The position numbers were made by a program, and so were the translations under genes. From positions 1 to 40,387 of the forward strand of contig JAJYYG010000077.1 of the NCBI GenBank assembly GCA_021801235.1: a DNA stretch of 40,387 nucleotides, written 5' to 3'. Below the pieces are notes generated by a model. The model was not told the origin of the DNA and did no database searches. It saw only the letters and a list, made by a program, of their open reading frames with translations. Within the stretch, counting starts at the first letter, position 1, and every line of letters begins with the position of its first letter. The DNA comes from Actinomycetes bacterium (GTDB taxonomy: Bacteria > Actinomycetota > Acidimicrobiia > Acidimicrobiales > RAAP-2). Of this stretch, positions 7,810 to 16,364 are shown one piece after another.

Positions 7810-8664
7810 ATGCCCCCGCCTGAGCCCACAGACCCGCCTGAGCCCACAGACCCGCCCGGGCGCGAGTCGTTCTCCCGCCGCCTGCACGCCAGCACGATCG
7901 GGAGCGGCCCGCGCCTGGTGATGGCCCACGGGTTCACCCAGACCGGGTTGGTGTGGAACTCGCTCGACCGCCGTCTGGCGACCGAACACGAGGTGGTCCG
8001 GGTCGACATGCCCGGGCATGCGGCCTCGTCCCACGTGGCCGCCGACCTGACCGAGGGGGCCCACCTGCTGGCAGACCTCGGCGGCAGGGCCGCCTATCTC
8101 GGCTACTCGATGGGTGCGCGGTTCTGCCTGCACCTGGCGGTGGCCCGACCCGACCTCGTGGACTCCCTGGTCCTCATCTCGGGGACGGCCGGCCTCGACG
8201 ACCCGGCCGACCGGGCGGACCGTCGCTCCAAGGACGAGGCGCTGGCGGACGAGCTCGACCCGGTCGACGGACCCGATCCGACTGCCGGGATCCGGACCCT
8301 CCGCCAGGCCCGGGTCGACGCCTTCCTCGACCGGTGGATCCGACAGCCGCTCTTCGCAGGCGTTCCGCCCGAGGCGAACGGCATGGAGGAGCGACGCCGG
8401 AACACGGGGCCCGGGCTCGCTTCGAGCCTCCGCCTGGCAGGGACCGGGACCCAGGAACCCCTCTGGTCGAACCTGGCGCGTCTCGAGATGCCGGTCCTCG
8501 TCGTCACCGGTGCCGACGACGCGAAGTTCACGGCTCTTGGTGCGCGTCTGGTGGGCGCCATCGGGTCGAACGCCACGCAGGTCGTCGTCGGGGGCGCCGG
8601 TCATGCGCCGCACCTCCAGCGCCCCGCCGACGTGGCCGCCGCGGTGCTCGACCACCTGCGCTGA
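7810..8664 (+). CDS. menH: SHCHC synthase MenH-like alpha/beta hydrolase
   Basis: The 284-residue protein is an alpha/beta hydrolase with the MenH pattern: oxyanion-hole region VMAHGFTQTGLVW, nucleophile elbow GYSMGARFCLHLAVARPDLV, then LVLISGTAGL, RWIRQPLF (a MenH-like W-x2-QPLF), acid region VVTGADDAKFTAL and terminal GAGHAPHLQRP. Together these give a Ser-Asp-His triad. MenH removes pyruvate from SEPHCHC, the MenD product, and its gene is divergent from menD, which strengthens the assignment. The N-terminus holds a perfect 18-base in-frame duplication (7819-7836, 7837-7854) encoding EPTDPP twice. The ATG at 7810 is the only reasonable start before the conserved core. Confidence 0.85.
   Translation: MPPPEPTDPPEPTDPPGRESFSRRLHASTIGSGPRLVMAHGFTQTGLVWNSLDRRLATEHEVVRVDMPGHAASSHVAADLTEGAHLLADLGGRAAYLGYSMGARFCLHLAVARPDLVDSLVLISGTAGLDDPADRADRRSKDEALADELDPVDGPDPTAGIRTLRQARVDAFLDRWIRQPLFAGVPPEANGMEERRRNTGPGLASSLRLAGTGTQEPLWSNLARLEMPVLVVTGADDAKFTALGARLVGAIGSNATQVVVGGAGHAPHLQRPADVAAAVLDHLR
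7819..7854. repeat. 18-base in-frame tandem duplication at the start of menH
   Basis: CCTGAGCCCACAGACCCG occurs twice without a gap and encodes Glu-Pro-Thr-Asp-Pro-Pro twice, next to the start codon. Confidence 0.9.
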
Positions 8665-8751
8665 GCAGCCGCAACCCCCACCGGCCGGCGGACAGCCCGG
8701 CGGTCGTTCGACCATCCCACCGAAGCGGGCGCGGTCCGCGGCGCCCTCACG

Positions 8752-8787
8752 GATGGTCCGGAGGCAGCTCGCCTCCGGTTCACCATC
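8752..8787. terminator. Hairpin between convergent menH and menA
   Basis: GATGGT plus CCGGAGGC (8752-8765) pair with GCCTCCGG and ACCATC (8771-8778, 8782-8787), with a five-base loop and a three-base bulge. The structure spans the menA stop codon and follows menH, so it could end transcription in both directions. There is no T-tract. Confidence 0.5.
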
Positions 8788-9943
8788 CCACCCACAGACC
8801 GACCGCGAGCAGAGCCCCGAAGGCGAGCTGGAGCCTGCCCGTATCCGCCAGCACCGGAAGGAGCGCCCGGCCGTGGGCATCCCCGAGGACGGAGGCGACC
8901 GGCCGGAGGGCCAACGGGAGCGCGAGGAGCGGGAGGAAGAGGAGCGCTTCCCGGCCGCGCCCCAGGGCCGGGCCGCCCCCGAGGTGAGCCGGGTGGACGG
9001 CGCCGGTGACAGCCAGCACCCCCCAGACGGCGACGACCGCGAACGGCACGAGCACGCAGGCCACGTAGACCAGCCCTCCGGCGCGTCGGCCGACACGCGC
9101 GGCCAGCGTTCGCTTCCCGGCCTCGCGGTCGGTGGCGATGTCCCGCAAGTTGTTCGCCAGCAGCAACGCGGTGGCCAGCAGCCCGACCGCTATCGAAGCA
9201 GCCAGGACCGGGGCTCCGCCGAGATGCAGGGTCTGGACGTAGTACGTGCCCCCGGTGGCGACCAGGCCGAAGAAGACGAACACGAAGACCTCGCCGAACC
9301 CGGCGTATCCGTAGGGTCGTGGACCCCCGGTGTAGAACCACCCGGCAGCCAGGCAGGCGGCGCCGACCAGCAGCACCCACCACGATGTCGCCCAGGCGAG
9401 CGCCAGGCCCACCACCCCCGCGACGGCGAACGCCGCCATCGCCGCCCGCTTGACCGAGGCCGGGGACGCCAGACCCGAAGCCACCAGCCGGAGCGGGCCC
9501 ACCCGGTCATCGTCCGTGCCCCGGATGCCATCCGAGTAGTCGTTGGCGTAGTTGGTGGCGACCTGGAGGGCCAGCGCCACCACCAGGGCTCCTGCCGCCT
9601 TCCACCAGGGCGACTCCCAGAACCCTCCGGTCCCCCGGGCCAGCCCCCCTCCCGACGCGTGTGCGGCTGCGGTGCCCACCAGCACCGGGACCAGCGCCGC
9701 CGGGAGCGTCCTCGGTCGCGCTCCGGCCACCCAGCGGGCGAGCGGGCCCGGCACCGCCCGTGGAGCGGGGACCACGTCACCGGGCGCCCCTGCGGAGGTT
9801 GCGCCGACAGGCACTCCCGCGGCGCTCGCGCCAGGCATCCCCGCGCCGGGCCCTCCCGCGACACCCGTGCCGGGCCCTCCCGCGACACCCGTGCCGGGCC
9901 CACGGCCGGCACCCGTGCCGGTCCCGCCGCCCACAGCGCTCAT
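8780..9943 (-). CDS. menA: 1,4-dihydroxy-2-naphthoate polyprenyltransferase MenA
   Basis: This UbiA-family membrane prenyltransferase attaches the isoprenoid tail to 1,4-dihydroxy-2-naphthoate. The conserved [16 protein letters not shown] segment is followed by the first Asp-rich motif NYANDYSDG and the second, [20 protein letters not shown], both needed to bind prenyl diphosphate and Mg2+. About eight hydrophobic segments span the rest. The ATG at 9943 overlaps the menB stop (ATGA), so the two genes are cotranscribed and coupled. About 60 N-terminal residues are low-complexity Gly/Ala/Pro, including a duplicated 24-base unit; this extension is unusual and a later start cannot be excluded. 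Confidence 0.93.
   Translation of the reverse strand: MSAVGGGTGTGAGRGPGTGVAGGPGTGVAGGPGAGMPGASAAGVPVGATSAGAPGDVVPAPRAVPGPLARWVAGARPRTLPAALVPVLVGTAAAHASGGGLARGTGGFWESPWWKAAGALVVALALQVATNYANDYSDGIRGTDDDRVGPLRLVASGLASPASVKRAAMAAFAVAGVVGLALAWATSWWVLLVGAACLAAGWFYTGGPRPYGYAGFGEVFVFVFFGLVATGGTYYVQTLHLGGAPVLAASIAVGLLATALLLANNLRDIATDREAGKRTLAARVGRRAGGLVYVACVLVPFAVVAVWGVLAVTGAVHPAHLGGGPALGRGREALLFLPLLALPLALRPVASVLGDAHGRALLPVLADTGRLQLAFGALLAVGLWVGW
9848..9895. repeat. 24-base tandem duplication in the menA 5' end
   Basis: Two perfect 24-base copies (9848-9871 and 9872-9895) encode GTGVAGGP twice on the menA strand. Degenerate further copies flank them. They belong to the low-complexity N-terminal extension of MenA. 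Confidence 0.85.
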
Positions 9944-10944
9944 GGGCGGCGGGGGAACCGGCCGAAATCGGGCGGCCGGTGCTCCTGGAAGGCGTTGCGG
10001 CCCTCCTGGCCCTCCTCGCTCATGTAGAAGAGCATGGTGGCGTCCCCCGCGAACTGCTGCAGCCCCGCCAACCCGTCGTCGGCGGCGTGCAGGCCGCCTT
10101 TGAGCATCCGGAGGGCCAGCGGGGAGAGCGAGAGCATCTGACGGCACCAGGCCACGGTCTCCCGTTCCAGGTCGGCCAGCGGCACGACCTCGTTGACCAG
10201 GCCCCAGTCGAGCGCGGTGTCGGCGTCGTACTGGCGACACAGGAACCACACCTCCTTGGCCCGCTTCAACCCGACGGTCCGGGCCAGGAGGCTGGCGCCG
10301 TAGCCGCCGTCGAAACTCCCCACCTTGGGTCCGGTCTGCCCGAACCGCGCGTTGTCCGCCGCGATGGTCAGGTCACAGACCAGGTGCAGGATGTGCCCGC
10401 CCCCGATGGCGTAGCCGGCCACCATGGCCACGACCGGTTTGGGGAGTCGGCGGATCTGCACCTGGAGGTCGAGGACGTTGAGCCGCCCGATCCCCTGGTG
10501 CGCGACCTCGTCGTCGCCCAGGTAGCCGTCGTCGCCCCGGATCTTCTGATCGCCACCCGAGCAGAACGCGTCCGGACCCTCGCCGGTGAGGACGACGACG
10601 CCGATCGACGGATCGTCGCGGGCGATGGTGAACGCATCGGACAGCTCGAACAACGTCTGGGGTCGGAAAGCGTTGCGCACCTCGGGCCGGGCGATCGTGA
10701 CCTTGGCGATCCCGTCGCCTACCTCGAGCCGGATGTCGCGGTACTCCCCGCGCCGCTGCCACTCCGGCAGGGGGACGGAACGGAACGCCTCGACCGGGTC
10801 GACCGGGGGTCCGGTGATCACGGTGGCCCGGGGCCCGGGCCCACCACCGGTGGCACCCGTCTCCCGGTCGCCGCTCCCCTGCCGTGCCCTGCCCACGCCG
10901 CCCGTGTCGCCGCCGCTCCCGTCCGTGACCATTCGACCATCCAC
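9940..10944 (-). CDS. menB: 1,4-dihydroxy-2-naphthoyl-CoA synthase MenB
   Basis: MenB is the crotonase-fold enzyme that closes the second ring of o-succinylbenzoyl-CoA. The family signature is strong: [19 protein letters not shown] (oxyanion region), [35 protein letters not shown], and the C-terminal [20 protein letters not shown] typical of MenB rather than a generic enoyl-CoA hydratase. The start is the GTG at 10944 or, equally likely, the ATG at 10932; the first 35 or so residues are low-complexity. The stop overlaps the menA start by four bases. It is divergent from menE with about 40 bases between starts. Confidence 0.95.
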   Translation of the reverse strand: MDGRMVTDGSGGDTGGVGRARQGSGDRETGATGGGPGPRATVITGPPVDPVEAFRSVPLPEWQRRGEYRDIRLEVGDGIAKVTIARPEVRNAFRPQTLFELSDAFTIARDDPSIGVVVLTGEGPDAFCSGGDQKIRGDDGYLGDDEVAHQGIGRLNVLDLQVQIRRLPKPVVAMVAGYAIGGGHILHLVCDLTIAADNARFGQTGPKVGSFDGGYGASLLARTVGLKRAKEVWFLCRQYDADTALDWGLVNEVVPLADLERETVAWCRQMLSLSPLALRMLKGGLHAADDGLAGLQQFAGDATMLFYMSEEGQEGRNAFQEHRPPDFGRFPRRP

Positions 10945-10949
10945 TCCCA

Positions 10950-10961
10950 GAGTCGTGACTC
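10950..10961. promoter_or_regulatory. Palindrome between divergent menB and menE
   Basis: GAGTCGTGACTC (GAGTC-GT-GACTC) lies at the -35 position of the menE promoter and just upstream of menB. It is a candidate operator shared by both genes; no regulator is assigned. Confidence 0.35.
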
Positions 10962-10972
10962 GTACGGTCGCC

Positions 10973-10978
10973 TACGCT
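10973..10978 (+). promoter_or_regulatory. -10 box TACGCT of leaderless menE
   Basis: TACGCT is followed by six bases and then the menE ATG at 10985, with no Shine-Dalgarno. Transcription would start at the ATG. Confidence 0.6.
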
Positions 10979-10984
10979 AGCGGC

Positions 10985-12112
10985 ATGCCCGATCTGGTGG
11001 CACTCCGCCTGCCGGCGGGCCAGGCCTTCGTCGACGCCCTCGAGCGCATCTGGGACGCAGGGGACGCCGCACTCGTGGTCGATCCCCGGCTACCCGCTCC
11101 TGCGGTGGACGCCCTGATCGCCGCCACCTCGCCCGCCTCGATCCAGGACGATGCCGGACGGCGCCGGCTCCCCGGAGGGACGCCGGTCGAGGAGGGCGAT
11201 GCCCTGGTGATGGCGACCAGCGGCACCACGGGAGGCGCCAAAGGTGTGGTCCTGACCCACCATGCGCTCCGGGCTTCGGCGCTGGCGACCTCCCGACGGA
11301 TCGGGGTCGACCCGGCACGCGACCGCTGGGTGGCGTGCCTCCCGCTCGCCCACGTCGGGGGGCTCTCGGTGGTGGTGCGCGCCCGGATCACGGGCACCCC
11401 GGTCACCGTGTTCGACCACTTCGACGCGGACCTTGTCGAGCAGGAAGCCCGGGCCGGAGCCACCCTGGTCTCGTTGGTGGCCACCGCTCTGCGCCGCGTC
11501 GACGCCTCGGGCTACCGGTCCGTCCTGCTGGGCGGGGCCGCCCCCCCGGAGACCCTGCCCGCCAACGTGGTCACCACCTACGGGATGACGGAGACCGGCT
11601 CCGGCGTCGTCTACGACGGTCGTGCTCTCGACGGCGTGGACATCGCCATCGGGGACGGTCGGCTGGGTGCCCCGGGCGAGATCCTGCTCCGGGGACCGAT
11701 GCTGCTCCGCACCTACCGGAACGGGACGGACCCGAAGCGCGGCGGGGGCTGGCTTCCGACCGGCGACGCCGGTGCCTTGGGTCCGGACGGCCTCCTCACC
11801 GTGCACGGGCGGATGGCGGAGGTGATCGTCACCGGCGCCGAGAAGGTGTGGCCCGTGACCGTCGAGCGCGCCCTCGCCCGGCACCCGTCGGTCGCCGACG
11901 TGGCGGTGTGGAAGCGTCCGGACCCCGAGTGGGGCGAACGGGTGGTGGCCTGGGTCGTCCCGGCCGACCCTGCCCACCCCCCCGCCCTCGGGCCGCTCCG
12001 CTCGATCGTGGGCGAGACGGTCTCGCCGTGGGCGGCACCGAAGGAGCTGGTGATCGTCGACACGCTCCCGAGGACGGCCGGAGGGAAGGTGCGCAGGACG
12101 GCCCTCGCCTGA
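10985..12112 (+). CDS. menE: o-Succinylbenzoate--CoA ligase MenE
   Basis: This ANL-superfamily adenylate-forming enzyme activates o-succinylbenzoate to its CoA ester, the MenB substrate. The P-loop-like ATSGTTGGAKGVVLTH, the LPLAHVGGLSVVVRA region, TYGMTETGSG (A5), WLPTGDAG (A7), HGRMAEVIVTGAEKVWP (hinge) and the terminal GGKVRR with the catalytic Lys (A10) are all present. At 375 residues it is short for an acyl-CoA ligase but normal for actinobacterial MenE. The start follows from the leaderless promoter. It is divergent from menB-menA and converges on the SDR gene. Confidence 0.93.
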   Translation: MPDLVALRLPAGQAFVDALERIWDAGDAALVVDPRLPAPAVDALIAATSPASIQDDAGRRRLPGGTPVEEGDALVMATSGTTGGAKGVVLTHHALRASALATSRRIGVDPARDRWVACLPLAHVGGLSVVVRARITGTPVTVFDHFDADLVEQEARAGATLVSLVATALRRVDASGYRSVLLGGAAPPETLPANVVTTYGMTETGSGVVYDGRALDGVDIAIGDGRLGAPGEILLRGPMLLRTYRNGTDPKRGGGWLPTGDAGALGPDGLLTVHGRMAEVIVTGAEKVWPVTVERALARHPSVADVAVWKRPDPEWGERVVAWVVPADPAHPPALGPLRSIVGETVSPWAAPKELVIVDTLPRTAGGKVRRTALA

Positions 12113-12126
12113 GGTCGCACGCGACC
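12113..12126. terminator. Small hairpin between convergent menE and the SDR gene
   Basis: GGTCGC-AC-GCGACC directly follows the menE stop (effectively a five-base stem with a CACG loop). There is no T-run. Its position between converging genes suggests a bidirectional terminator. Confidence 0.35.
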
Positions 12127-12143
12127 GCAGGGCCGCGTGCCGG

Positions 12144-12923
12144 TCAGGAGATCCCGCCGCTCGGCATCGAGAGCGCTCCCCCGTCGACGACGAGGGTCTG
12201 TCCCGTGATCCATGAAGCTGCGTCCGAGCAGAGGAACAGGGCGGCGTTGGCGATGTCCTCGGGCAGCCCGATCCGGCGGAGGGGCAGGCGTCGCGAGATC
12301 GCCTCCTCGGCAGGTTCCCACAGCGCCCGGGCCAGCTGGGTCTTGACCAGCCCGGGGGCGACGGCGTTGACGCGGACCCGGGGCCCCAGCTCCCCCGCCA
12401 GCTGGCTGGTCAGATGGATCACGGCCGCCTTGGTCACGTTGTACCAGCCGATGCCCGGTTCCACCGACAGGCCGCCGATGGACGCCAGGTTGAGGACCGC
12501 CCCGCCGGAGTCAGCCATGGCTCCGTGCCAGGCCGCCTGGACCCACTCGAGGTACCCGGTTTGGTTGACCCGGACCGTCTTGTCGGCCCGCCCGGTGTCG
12601 ATGTCGACCATCGGCCCGTAGTACGGGTTCGTCGCCGCGTTGTTGACCAGGATGTCCAGCGCTCCGAACCGCTCGACGGTGGCCGCGACGCAGGCCCGGG
12701 CCTGGGCCGGATCCCCGGCGTTGGCCACGTGCCAGGCCACCGCCCCGGCGTGCTCCCCGTTCGGTCCGTCGATCGACTGCTTGGCTTCGGCAAGGCCGTC
12801 CGCCCTGCGGGACGACAGCATCACCGACGCGCCCGCCTCGACGAACGCGCGGGCGATGGCCAGGCCGATCCCGCGCGAACCCCCGGTGACGAGTGCGGTC
12901 TTCCCGTCCAGTCGAATGTCCAT
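12144..12923 (-). CDS. Short-chain dehydrogenase/reductase (SDR)
   Basis: The 259-residue protein is a classical SDR. It has the glycine-rich cofactor motif TGGSRGIG (residues 13-20), a basic pair after strand 2 (SSRRADGL) suggesting NADP(H), [11 protein letters not shown], the catalytic Ser in LNLASIGG, and the catalytic Tyr-x3-Lys in WYNVTKAAV. The end, [15 protein letters not shown], is typical. It most resembles FabG-like enzymes, but the substrate cannot be read from sequence. The ATG at 12923 lies six bases after a TATGGT -10 box, so the mRNA is probably leaderless. It is divergent from the DUF255 gene. Confidence 0.9.
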   Translation of the reverse strand: MDIRLDGKTALVTGGSRGIGLAIARAFVEAGASVMLSSRRADGLAEAKQSIDGPNGEHAGAVAWHVANAGDPAQARACVAATVERFGALDILVNNAATNPYYGPMVDIDTGRADKTVRVNQTGYLEWVQAAWHGAMADSGGAVLNLASIGGLSVEPGIGWYNVTKAAVIHLTSQLAGELGPRVRVNAVAPGLVKTQLARALWEPAEEAISRRLPLRRIGLPEDIANAALFLCSDAASWITGQTLVVDGGALSMPSGGIS

Positions 12924-12929
12924 GCCCGC

Positions 12930-12935
12930 ACCATA
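12930..12935 (-). promoter_or_regulatory. -10 box TATGGT of leaderless SDR gene
   Basis: On the minus strand TATGGT is followed by six bases and the ATG at 12923. No Shine-Dalgarno is present. Confidence 0.55.
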
Positions 12936-13007
12936 GGACGGACCGCAGGGACGGGGTGCCGTCGGGGGGTGGAACGTGGATGTCCCGGGCACGGGGCCGG
13001 CCTCCCG

Positions 13008-13051
13008 CCCAGGCGGCTCCCCAGGCGGCTCCCCAGGCGGCTCCCCAGGCG
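13008..13051. repeat. 12-base tandem repeat in the SDR/DUF255 intergenic region
   Basis: CCCAGGCGGCTC occurs three full times (13008, 13020, 13032) plus a partial fourth copy. It lies between the two divergent promoters, about 30 bases upstream of the DUF255 -10 box. Confidence 0.9.
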
Positions 13052-13083
13052 CCGCACCGAGCACCGTCCCGGGCAGGAGGCCG

Positions 13084-13089
13084 TAACAT
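13084..13089 (+). promoter_or_regulatory. -10 box TAACAT of the DUF255 gene
   Basis: TAACAT is followed by seven bases and the GTG start at 13097. An AGGAGG lies just upstream of the box, too far from the GTG to be a normal ribosome-binding site. A leaderless start is preferred. Confidence 0.5.
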
Positions 13090-13096
13090 CGACCCG

Positions 13097-15229
13097 GTGA
13101 ACCGTCTCGCCGCGGAGCCATCTCCCTACCTGCGCCAGCACGCCGACAACCCGGTCGACTGGCACGCCTGGGGGGGTGCGGCCTTCGAGATCGCCGCCCG
13201 GGAGGACCGGCCCGTGTTCCTCTCGATCGGGTACTCCGCCTGCCACTGGTGCCACGTGATGGCCCACGAGTCGTTCGAGGACCCGGCCACCGCGGGGATG
13301 CTGAACGACGGCTTCGTGAGCATCAAGGTCGACCGAGAGGAGCGGCCGGACGTCGATGCGGTCTACATGGAGGCGGTCCAGGCCCTGACCGGTTCCGGCG
13401 GTTGGCCGCTCAACGTCTTCCTCCTGCCCGACGGCCGCCCCTTCTACGGCGGGACGTACTTCCCGCCCACCGACCGCCCGGGGAGCCCGTCGTTCCGGAC
13501 GGTGCTCACCGCCCTGCGGGACGTCTGGGAGCACCGGCGGGACGAGATCACCGAGCAGGCGGACGCGCTCGCCGCCGCCATCTCCTCGCGCGCGACCTTG
13601 GCCCGCGATCCGGAGGGCAACGTCCTCGGCGACCTCGCCGGGACGGGTGAGGGGATCGACCTGCTCGCCGCCGTCGTCGCCCAGCTCTCCGGTCGGTTCG
13701 ACGCCAGGTGGGGGGGCTTCGGCGCGGCGCCCAAGTTCCCCCAGCCGACACTCATCGACCTCGCGCTGTGGTCCGCACAGGAGCAGTCCTCCGACCGGAG
13801 CGGACCGGCGATGTCGATGGCGACCACGACGCTCGACGCCATGGCGGCGGGCGGGATCCACGACCATCTGGGGGGCGGGTTCGCCCGGTACTCGACCGAC
13901 ACGGAGTGGCTGGTCCCCCACTTCGAGAAGATGCTCTACGACCAGGCCGGGCTGGTCCGCGCCTACCTCCACGGCTGGCAGGTCACCGGCAACCCCGACT
14001 ACCTCCGGGTCGTCGAGCGGACGATCGGCTACGTGAGCCGGGACCTCGGGACGCCCGAAGGTGGTGTCCACTCCGCCGAGGACGCCGACAGCGAGGGGGT
14101 CGAGGGGAGGTTCTACGTCTGGACCCCGCGTCAGATCGCCGATGCCGTACGCGGCCACGCCGGGGAGGAGCCACCCGACGGCCCCGACGGCCCCGACGGC
14201 CCCGACGGCGCGGAAAGCGCGGGTAGCCCGGACGTGCCCGCCGCGGCCGTGTCCGAGGAGAGGATCGAACAGGCCGTCTCCTCGTGGTTCGCGGTCACCG
14301 ACGGCGGGAACTTCGACGGCGCGACCATCCTGCGCCGGCCGCCGGGAGCGCCGCTGGTCGGGCCGCCCGAGGTCGAGACCGGTCGGGAGCGCCTGTTCCG
14401 GGCGCGGCAGGCCCGGACCCGGCCCGGCCTCGACGACAAGGTGCTGACCGAATGGAACGCGATGTACGCGTCGGCGCTGGCGGAGGCGGCGGCGGCCACC
14501 GGACGCTCCGACTGGGCCGACGCGGCCGTTCGCACCGGAGAGTTCCTCCTGGCCCACCTGCGGCGTGCCGACGGGCGGTGGCTCCGGAGCTGGCAGCGAG
14601 CTGCGGGAGCCAGGCACCTGGCCTTCGCCGCCGACTACGCCTGGCTGACCGACGGCTTCACCCGCCTGGGCGAGCTCACCGGACGGGCCCGTTGGACGGA
14701 ACTGGCCGTCGAGACCGCCGACTCCCTCCTGGCACTGTTCCGGGACGACGAGGGTGGCGGCTTCTTCACGACCGGCAACGACGCAGAAGCGCTCATCGTC
14801 CGCACCAAGGACGTCTTCGACGGCGCCACTCCGTCGGCCAACGCGGTGGCCGCCGTCGCCCTGACCCGGCTGGGCGCCCTCACGGGGGACGACCGGTACC
14901 TCGGGGCGGCCCGGGAGACCGTCGAGCTGTTGGGCCCCGTGCTGGCCGGCCAGCCGGTCGCCTGTGCCCACCTGGTGATCGCCGCGGAGCTCCTCCGGCG
15001 CGGCGTGGTCGAAGTGGTCGTGAGCGGTGACCGACCCGACCTCCTCGAGACCGTCCGGAAGCGCTGGCTGCCGGGTGCGGTCCTCGCCTGGGGCGAGCCG
15101 ACCGGCTCGCCGCTCTGGCTGGACCGGACGGGGACCGGTCGCGCCTACGTCTGCGCCGGCAACACCTGCAAGGCGCCGGCGGACGACGTCCGGCTCCTCG
15201 ACCGCCAGCTCTCCGGAGCGTCCAGGTGA
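13097..15229 (+). CDS. Thioredoxin-domain DUF255 protein (YyaL/SPATA20 family)
   Basis: The 710-residue protein starts with the family hallmark ANRL-like [22 protein letters not shown]. Next comes a thioredoxin-like domain with CHWCHVM (Cys49 and Cys52) and [14 protein letters not shown]. The C-terminal two thirds form an alpha/alpha-toroid, glycosidase-like part: [64 protein letters not shown]. It ends with a Cys pair, [11 protein letters not shown]. Proteins of this family are widespread, but no reaction is firmly known. A four-copy PDG repeat interrupts the middle. Its stop is overlapped by the start of the next gene (GTGA), implying coupling. Confidence 0.93.
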   Translation: MNRLAAEPSPYLRQHADNPVDWHAWGGAAFEIAAREDRPVFLSIGYSACHWCHVMAHESFEDPATAGMLNDGFVSIKVDREERPDVDAVYMEAVQALTGSGGWPLNVFLLPDGRPFYGGTYFPPTDRPGSPSFRTVLTALRDVWEHRRDEITEQADALAAAISSRATLARDPEGNVLGDLAGTGEGIDLLAAVVAQLSGRFDARWGGFGAAPKFPQPTLIDLALWSAQEQSSDRSGPAMSMATTTLDAMAAGGIHDHLGGGFARYSTDTEWLVPHFEKMLYDQAGLVRAYLHGWQVTGNPDYLRVVERTIGYVSRDLGTPEGGVHSAEDADSEGVEGRFYVWTPRQIADAVRGHAGEEPPDGPDGPDGPDGAESAGSPDVPAAAVSEERIEQAVSSWFAVTDGGNFDGATILRRPPGAPLVGPPEVETGRERLFRARQARTRPGLDDKVLTEWNAMYASALAEAAAATGRSDWADAAVRTGEFLLAHLRRADGRWLRSWQRAAGARHLAFAADYAWLTDGFTRLGELTGRARWTELAVETADSLLALFRDDEGGGFFTTGNDAEALIVRTKDVFDGATPSANAVAAVALTRLGALTGDDRYLGAARETVELLGPVLAGQPVACAHLVIAAELLRRGVVEVVVSGDRPDLLETVRKRWLPGAVLAWGEPTGSPLWLDRTGTGRAYVCAGNTCKAPADDVRLLDRQLSGASR
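14174..14209. repeat. Nine-base tandem repeat inside the DUF255 gene
   Basis: CCCGACGGC occurs four times in a row, encoding Pro-Asp-Gly repeats in a surface-type insertion of the toroid domain. Confidence 0.9.
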
Positions 15230-16245
15230 GCCGGGGGCCGACCCCGGCGGATGGCGCCGGAACCGACGGCGGAGCCCCGGAGCACGGCCCGTCGGGGCCG
15301 GAGCTCTCCAGGCCGACCGCGCCCCACGGCGGCCCCGGGGCGTCGGACGACGCCGTCGGCCGCGAGGGATCGAGCCGCGGCCAGCTCCCCCCGGACCGGG
15401 GCGGGCGCTCGCTCGCCGAGGCCGGCCGGCAGGAGGACCCGCGCGAACCGGAGGAGCCGCGCCAGGCGAAGGGATCCCGCCGGTCGGAGGCGCCGCGCCA
15501 GGCGAAGGGATCCCGCCGGTCGAAGGGATCGCGTTCCTCGGGGACCCCCCGGTCCGGCACGGCCCGGGACGTCCTGCGGACGATCACCCCCCGGGCGCGG
15601 ATCGACGTGTCCGGGGGCACCACGCTCTCGGTGCTCGTGCTCTCGTGCCACCCGGAGGACACCACCGGCGTCGATCTCGCCTCGGGGACCTTGGTGCGGG
15701 CCCGGGTGGCGTGGCCGGAGGAGCATGGACCCGACCTGGCACCGTTCGACGTGGTCGCCGCGGTCCTTTCCGAGGAGCCGGAACGGGACGACCTGGCCCA
15801 GCCGGAGGCCGTCACCGTCGACGGCCTGCCCCGTCACCTCGGGACCCTGCACGGCCGCCAGGTCCGGCGCCTGCTGCGCCCTCTGGCCGCCCCGGTGGAG
15901 GAGCACATCCTGGGGTTCCCGGGCGCCTCGGCCCCCTACTGGGAGTTCCGGGGGTTCCGGCCCTCGCTCGCTCTGGTCGTCCCCACCACGGGACCGGTCC
16001 TGTTCCGCCGGGACGGGGACCGGGCGGTCTGGATCCGCTTCGGGTGGGGTCGCAGCGACAACTGGCTCCCGGTCGAGGACCCGCGGGCCGAGCGCGCGCT
16101 CGATGCCGCCAGGCGGGACCGGCTCTCGGGGAAGGACCTCTCCTCCGCTCTCGGGTTCAAGCCCCACTACCTGGTGGCCTCGGTCAGCACCCCGCGGGAC
16201 GGCCACTGCTACAAGACGGTCCGGGCCGTGCTCCCCAAAGGTTGA
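15226..16245 (+). CDS. Unknown protein with disordered repeat-rich N-terminus
   Basis: The GTG start overlaps the DUF255 stop by four bases. The 339-residue protein has two parts. Residues 1 to about 110 are Pro/Gly/Ser/Arg-rich and apparently disordered, with a repeated [10 protein letters not shown] segment. Residues about 115-339 look globular: [73 protein letters not shown], a Trp/Phe-rich [16 protein letters not shown], and [18 protein letters not shown]. It ends with [15 protein letters not shown] do not recognise a family, and there is no signal peptide or membrane segment. Coupling to DUF255 suggests the two proteins act together, which is inference. Confidence 0.75.
   Translation: MSRGPTPADGAGTDGGAPEHGPSGPELSRPTAPHGGPGASDDAVGREGSSRGQLPPDRGGRSLAEAGRQEDPREPEEPRQAKGSRRSEAPRQAKGSRRSKGSRSSGTPRSGTARDVLRTITPRARIDVSGGTTLSVLVLSCHPEDTTGVDLASGTLVRARVAWPEEHGPDLAPFDVVAAVLSEEPERDDLAQPEAVTVDGLPRHLGTLHGRQVRRLLRPLAAPVEEHILGFPGASAPYWEFRGFRPSLALVVPTTGPVLFRRDGDRAVWIRFGWGRSDNWLPVEDPRAERALDAARRDRLSGKDLSSALGFKPHYLVASVSTPRDGHCYKTVRAVLPKG
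15457..15522. repeat. Two 30-base direct repeats at 36-base spacing
   Basis: Identical 30-base segments lie at 15457-15486 and 15493-15522. They encode [10 protein letters not shown] twice in the disordered N-terminal part of the unknown protein. Confidence 0.9.
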
Positions 16246-16297
16246 ACCGCCGGGAGGGAAGCCGGGTCCCGCGGCGGGGGTCGTCCTCCGCGTCGCC

Positions 16298-16303
16298 TAC
16301 AGT
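16298..16303 (+). promoter_or_regulatory. -10 box TACAGT before the phosphodiesterase-bpa operon
   Basis: TACAGT is followed by seven bases and the GTG of a 17-codon ORF at 16311. By analogy with the other start-proximal -10 boxes here, the transcript would begin at that GTG, 50 bases before the phosphodiesterase ATG. Confidence 0.4.
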
Positions 16304-16310
16304 CCAGATT

Positions 16311-16364
16311 GTGGCCTGCCCCGAGTCCCGCCGCCCGACCCGCCGCCCGACCCGCCGCCCATGA
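16311..16364 (+). CDS. Candidate 17-codon leader ORF, Arg/Pro-rich
   Basis: From the GTG at 16311 a short frame encodes VACPESRRPTRRPTRRP and stops at the TGA that overlaps the phosphodiesterase start (ATGA at 16361-16364). The downstream codons come from a 12-base tandem repeat (16329-16360) rich in CGC and CCN codons. The ORF begins at the expected transcription start. Translation of it could couple to, or modulate, the downstream gene. No expression evidence exists, and repeats can create such an ORF by chance. Confidence 0.35.
   Translation: MACPESRRPTRRPTRRP

Noticed and set aside
5937-8009. A 690-codon minus-strand frame overlapping menD in another frame
   Set aside because: The product is Arg/Gly/Pro-rich without domains and runs through the menD and menH starts; it is an off-frame shadow of menD.
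9940-10944. menB as a generic enoyl-CoA hydratase
   Set aside because: The [21 protein letters not shown]-terminus and the coupling to menA identify the naphthoyl-CoA synthase.
12959-13060. Gly/Pro-rich frames through the 12-base repeats as an N-terminal extension of DUF255 or a small gene
   Set aside because: The DUF255 family begins at the [12 protein letters not shown] motif right at the leaderless GTG, and the upstream frame is pure repeat.
12821-14971. A 716-codon frame antisense to the DUF255 gene
   Set aside because: It crosses the divergent SDR/DUF255 control region, shows no domain, and the sense strand has an unmistakable DUF255 protein.
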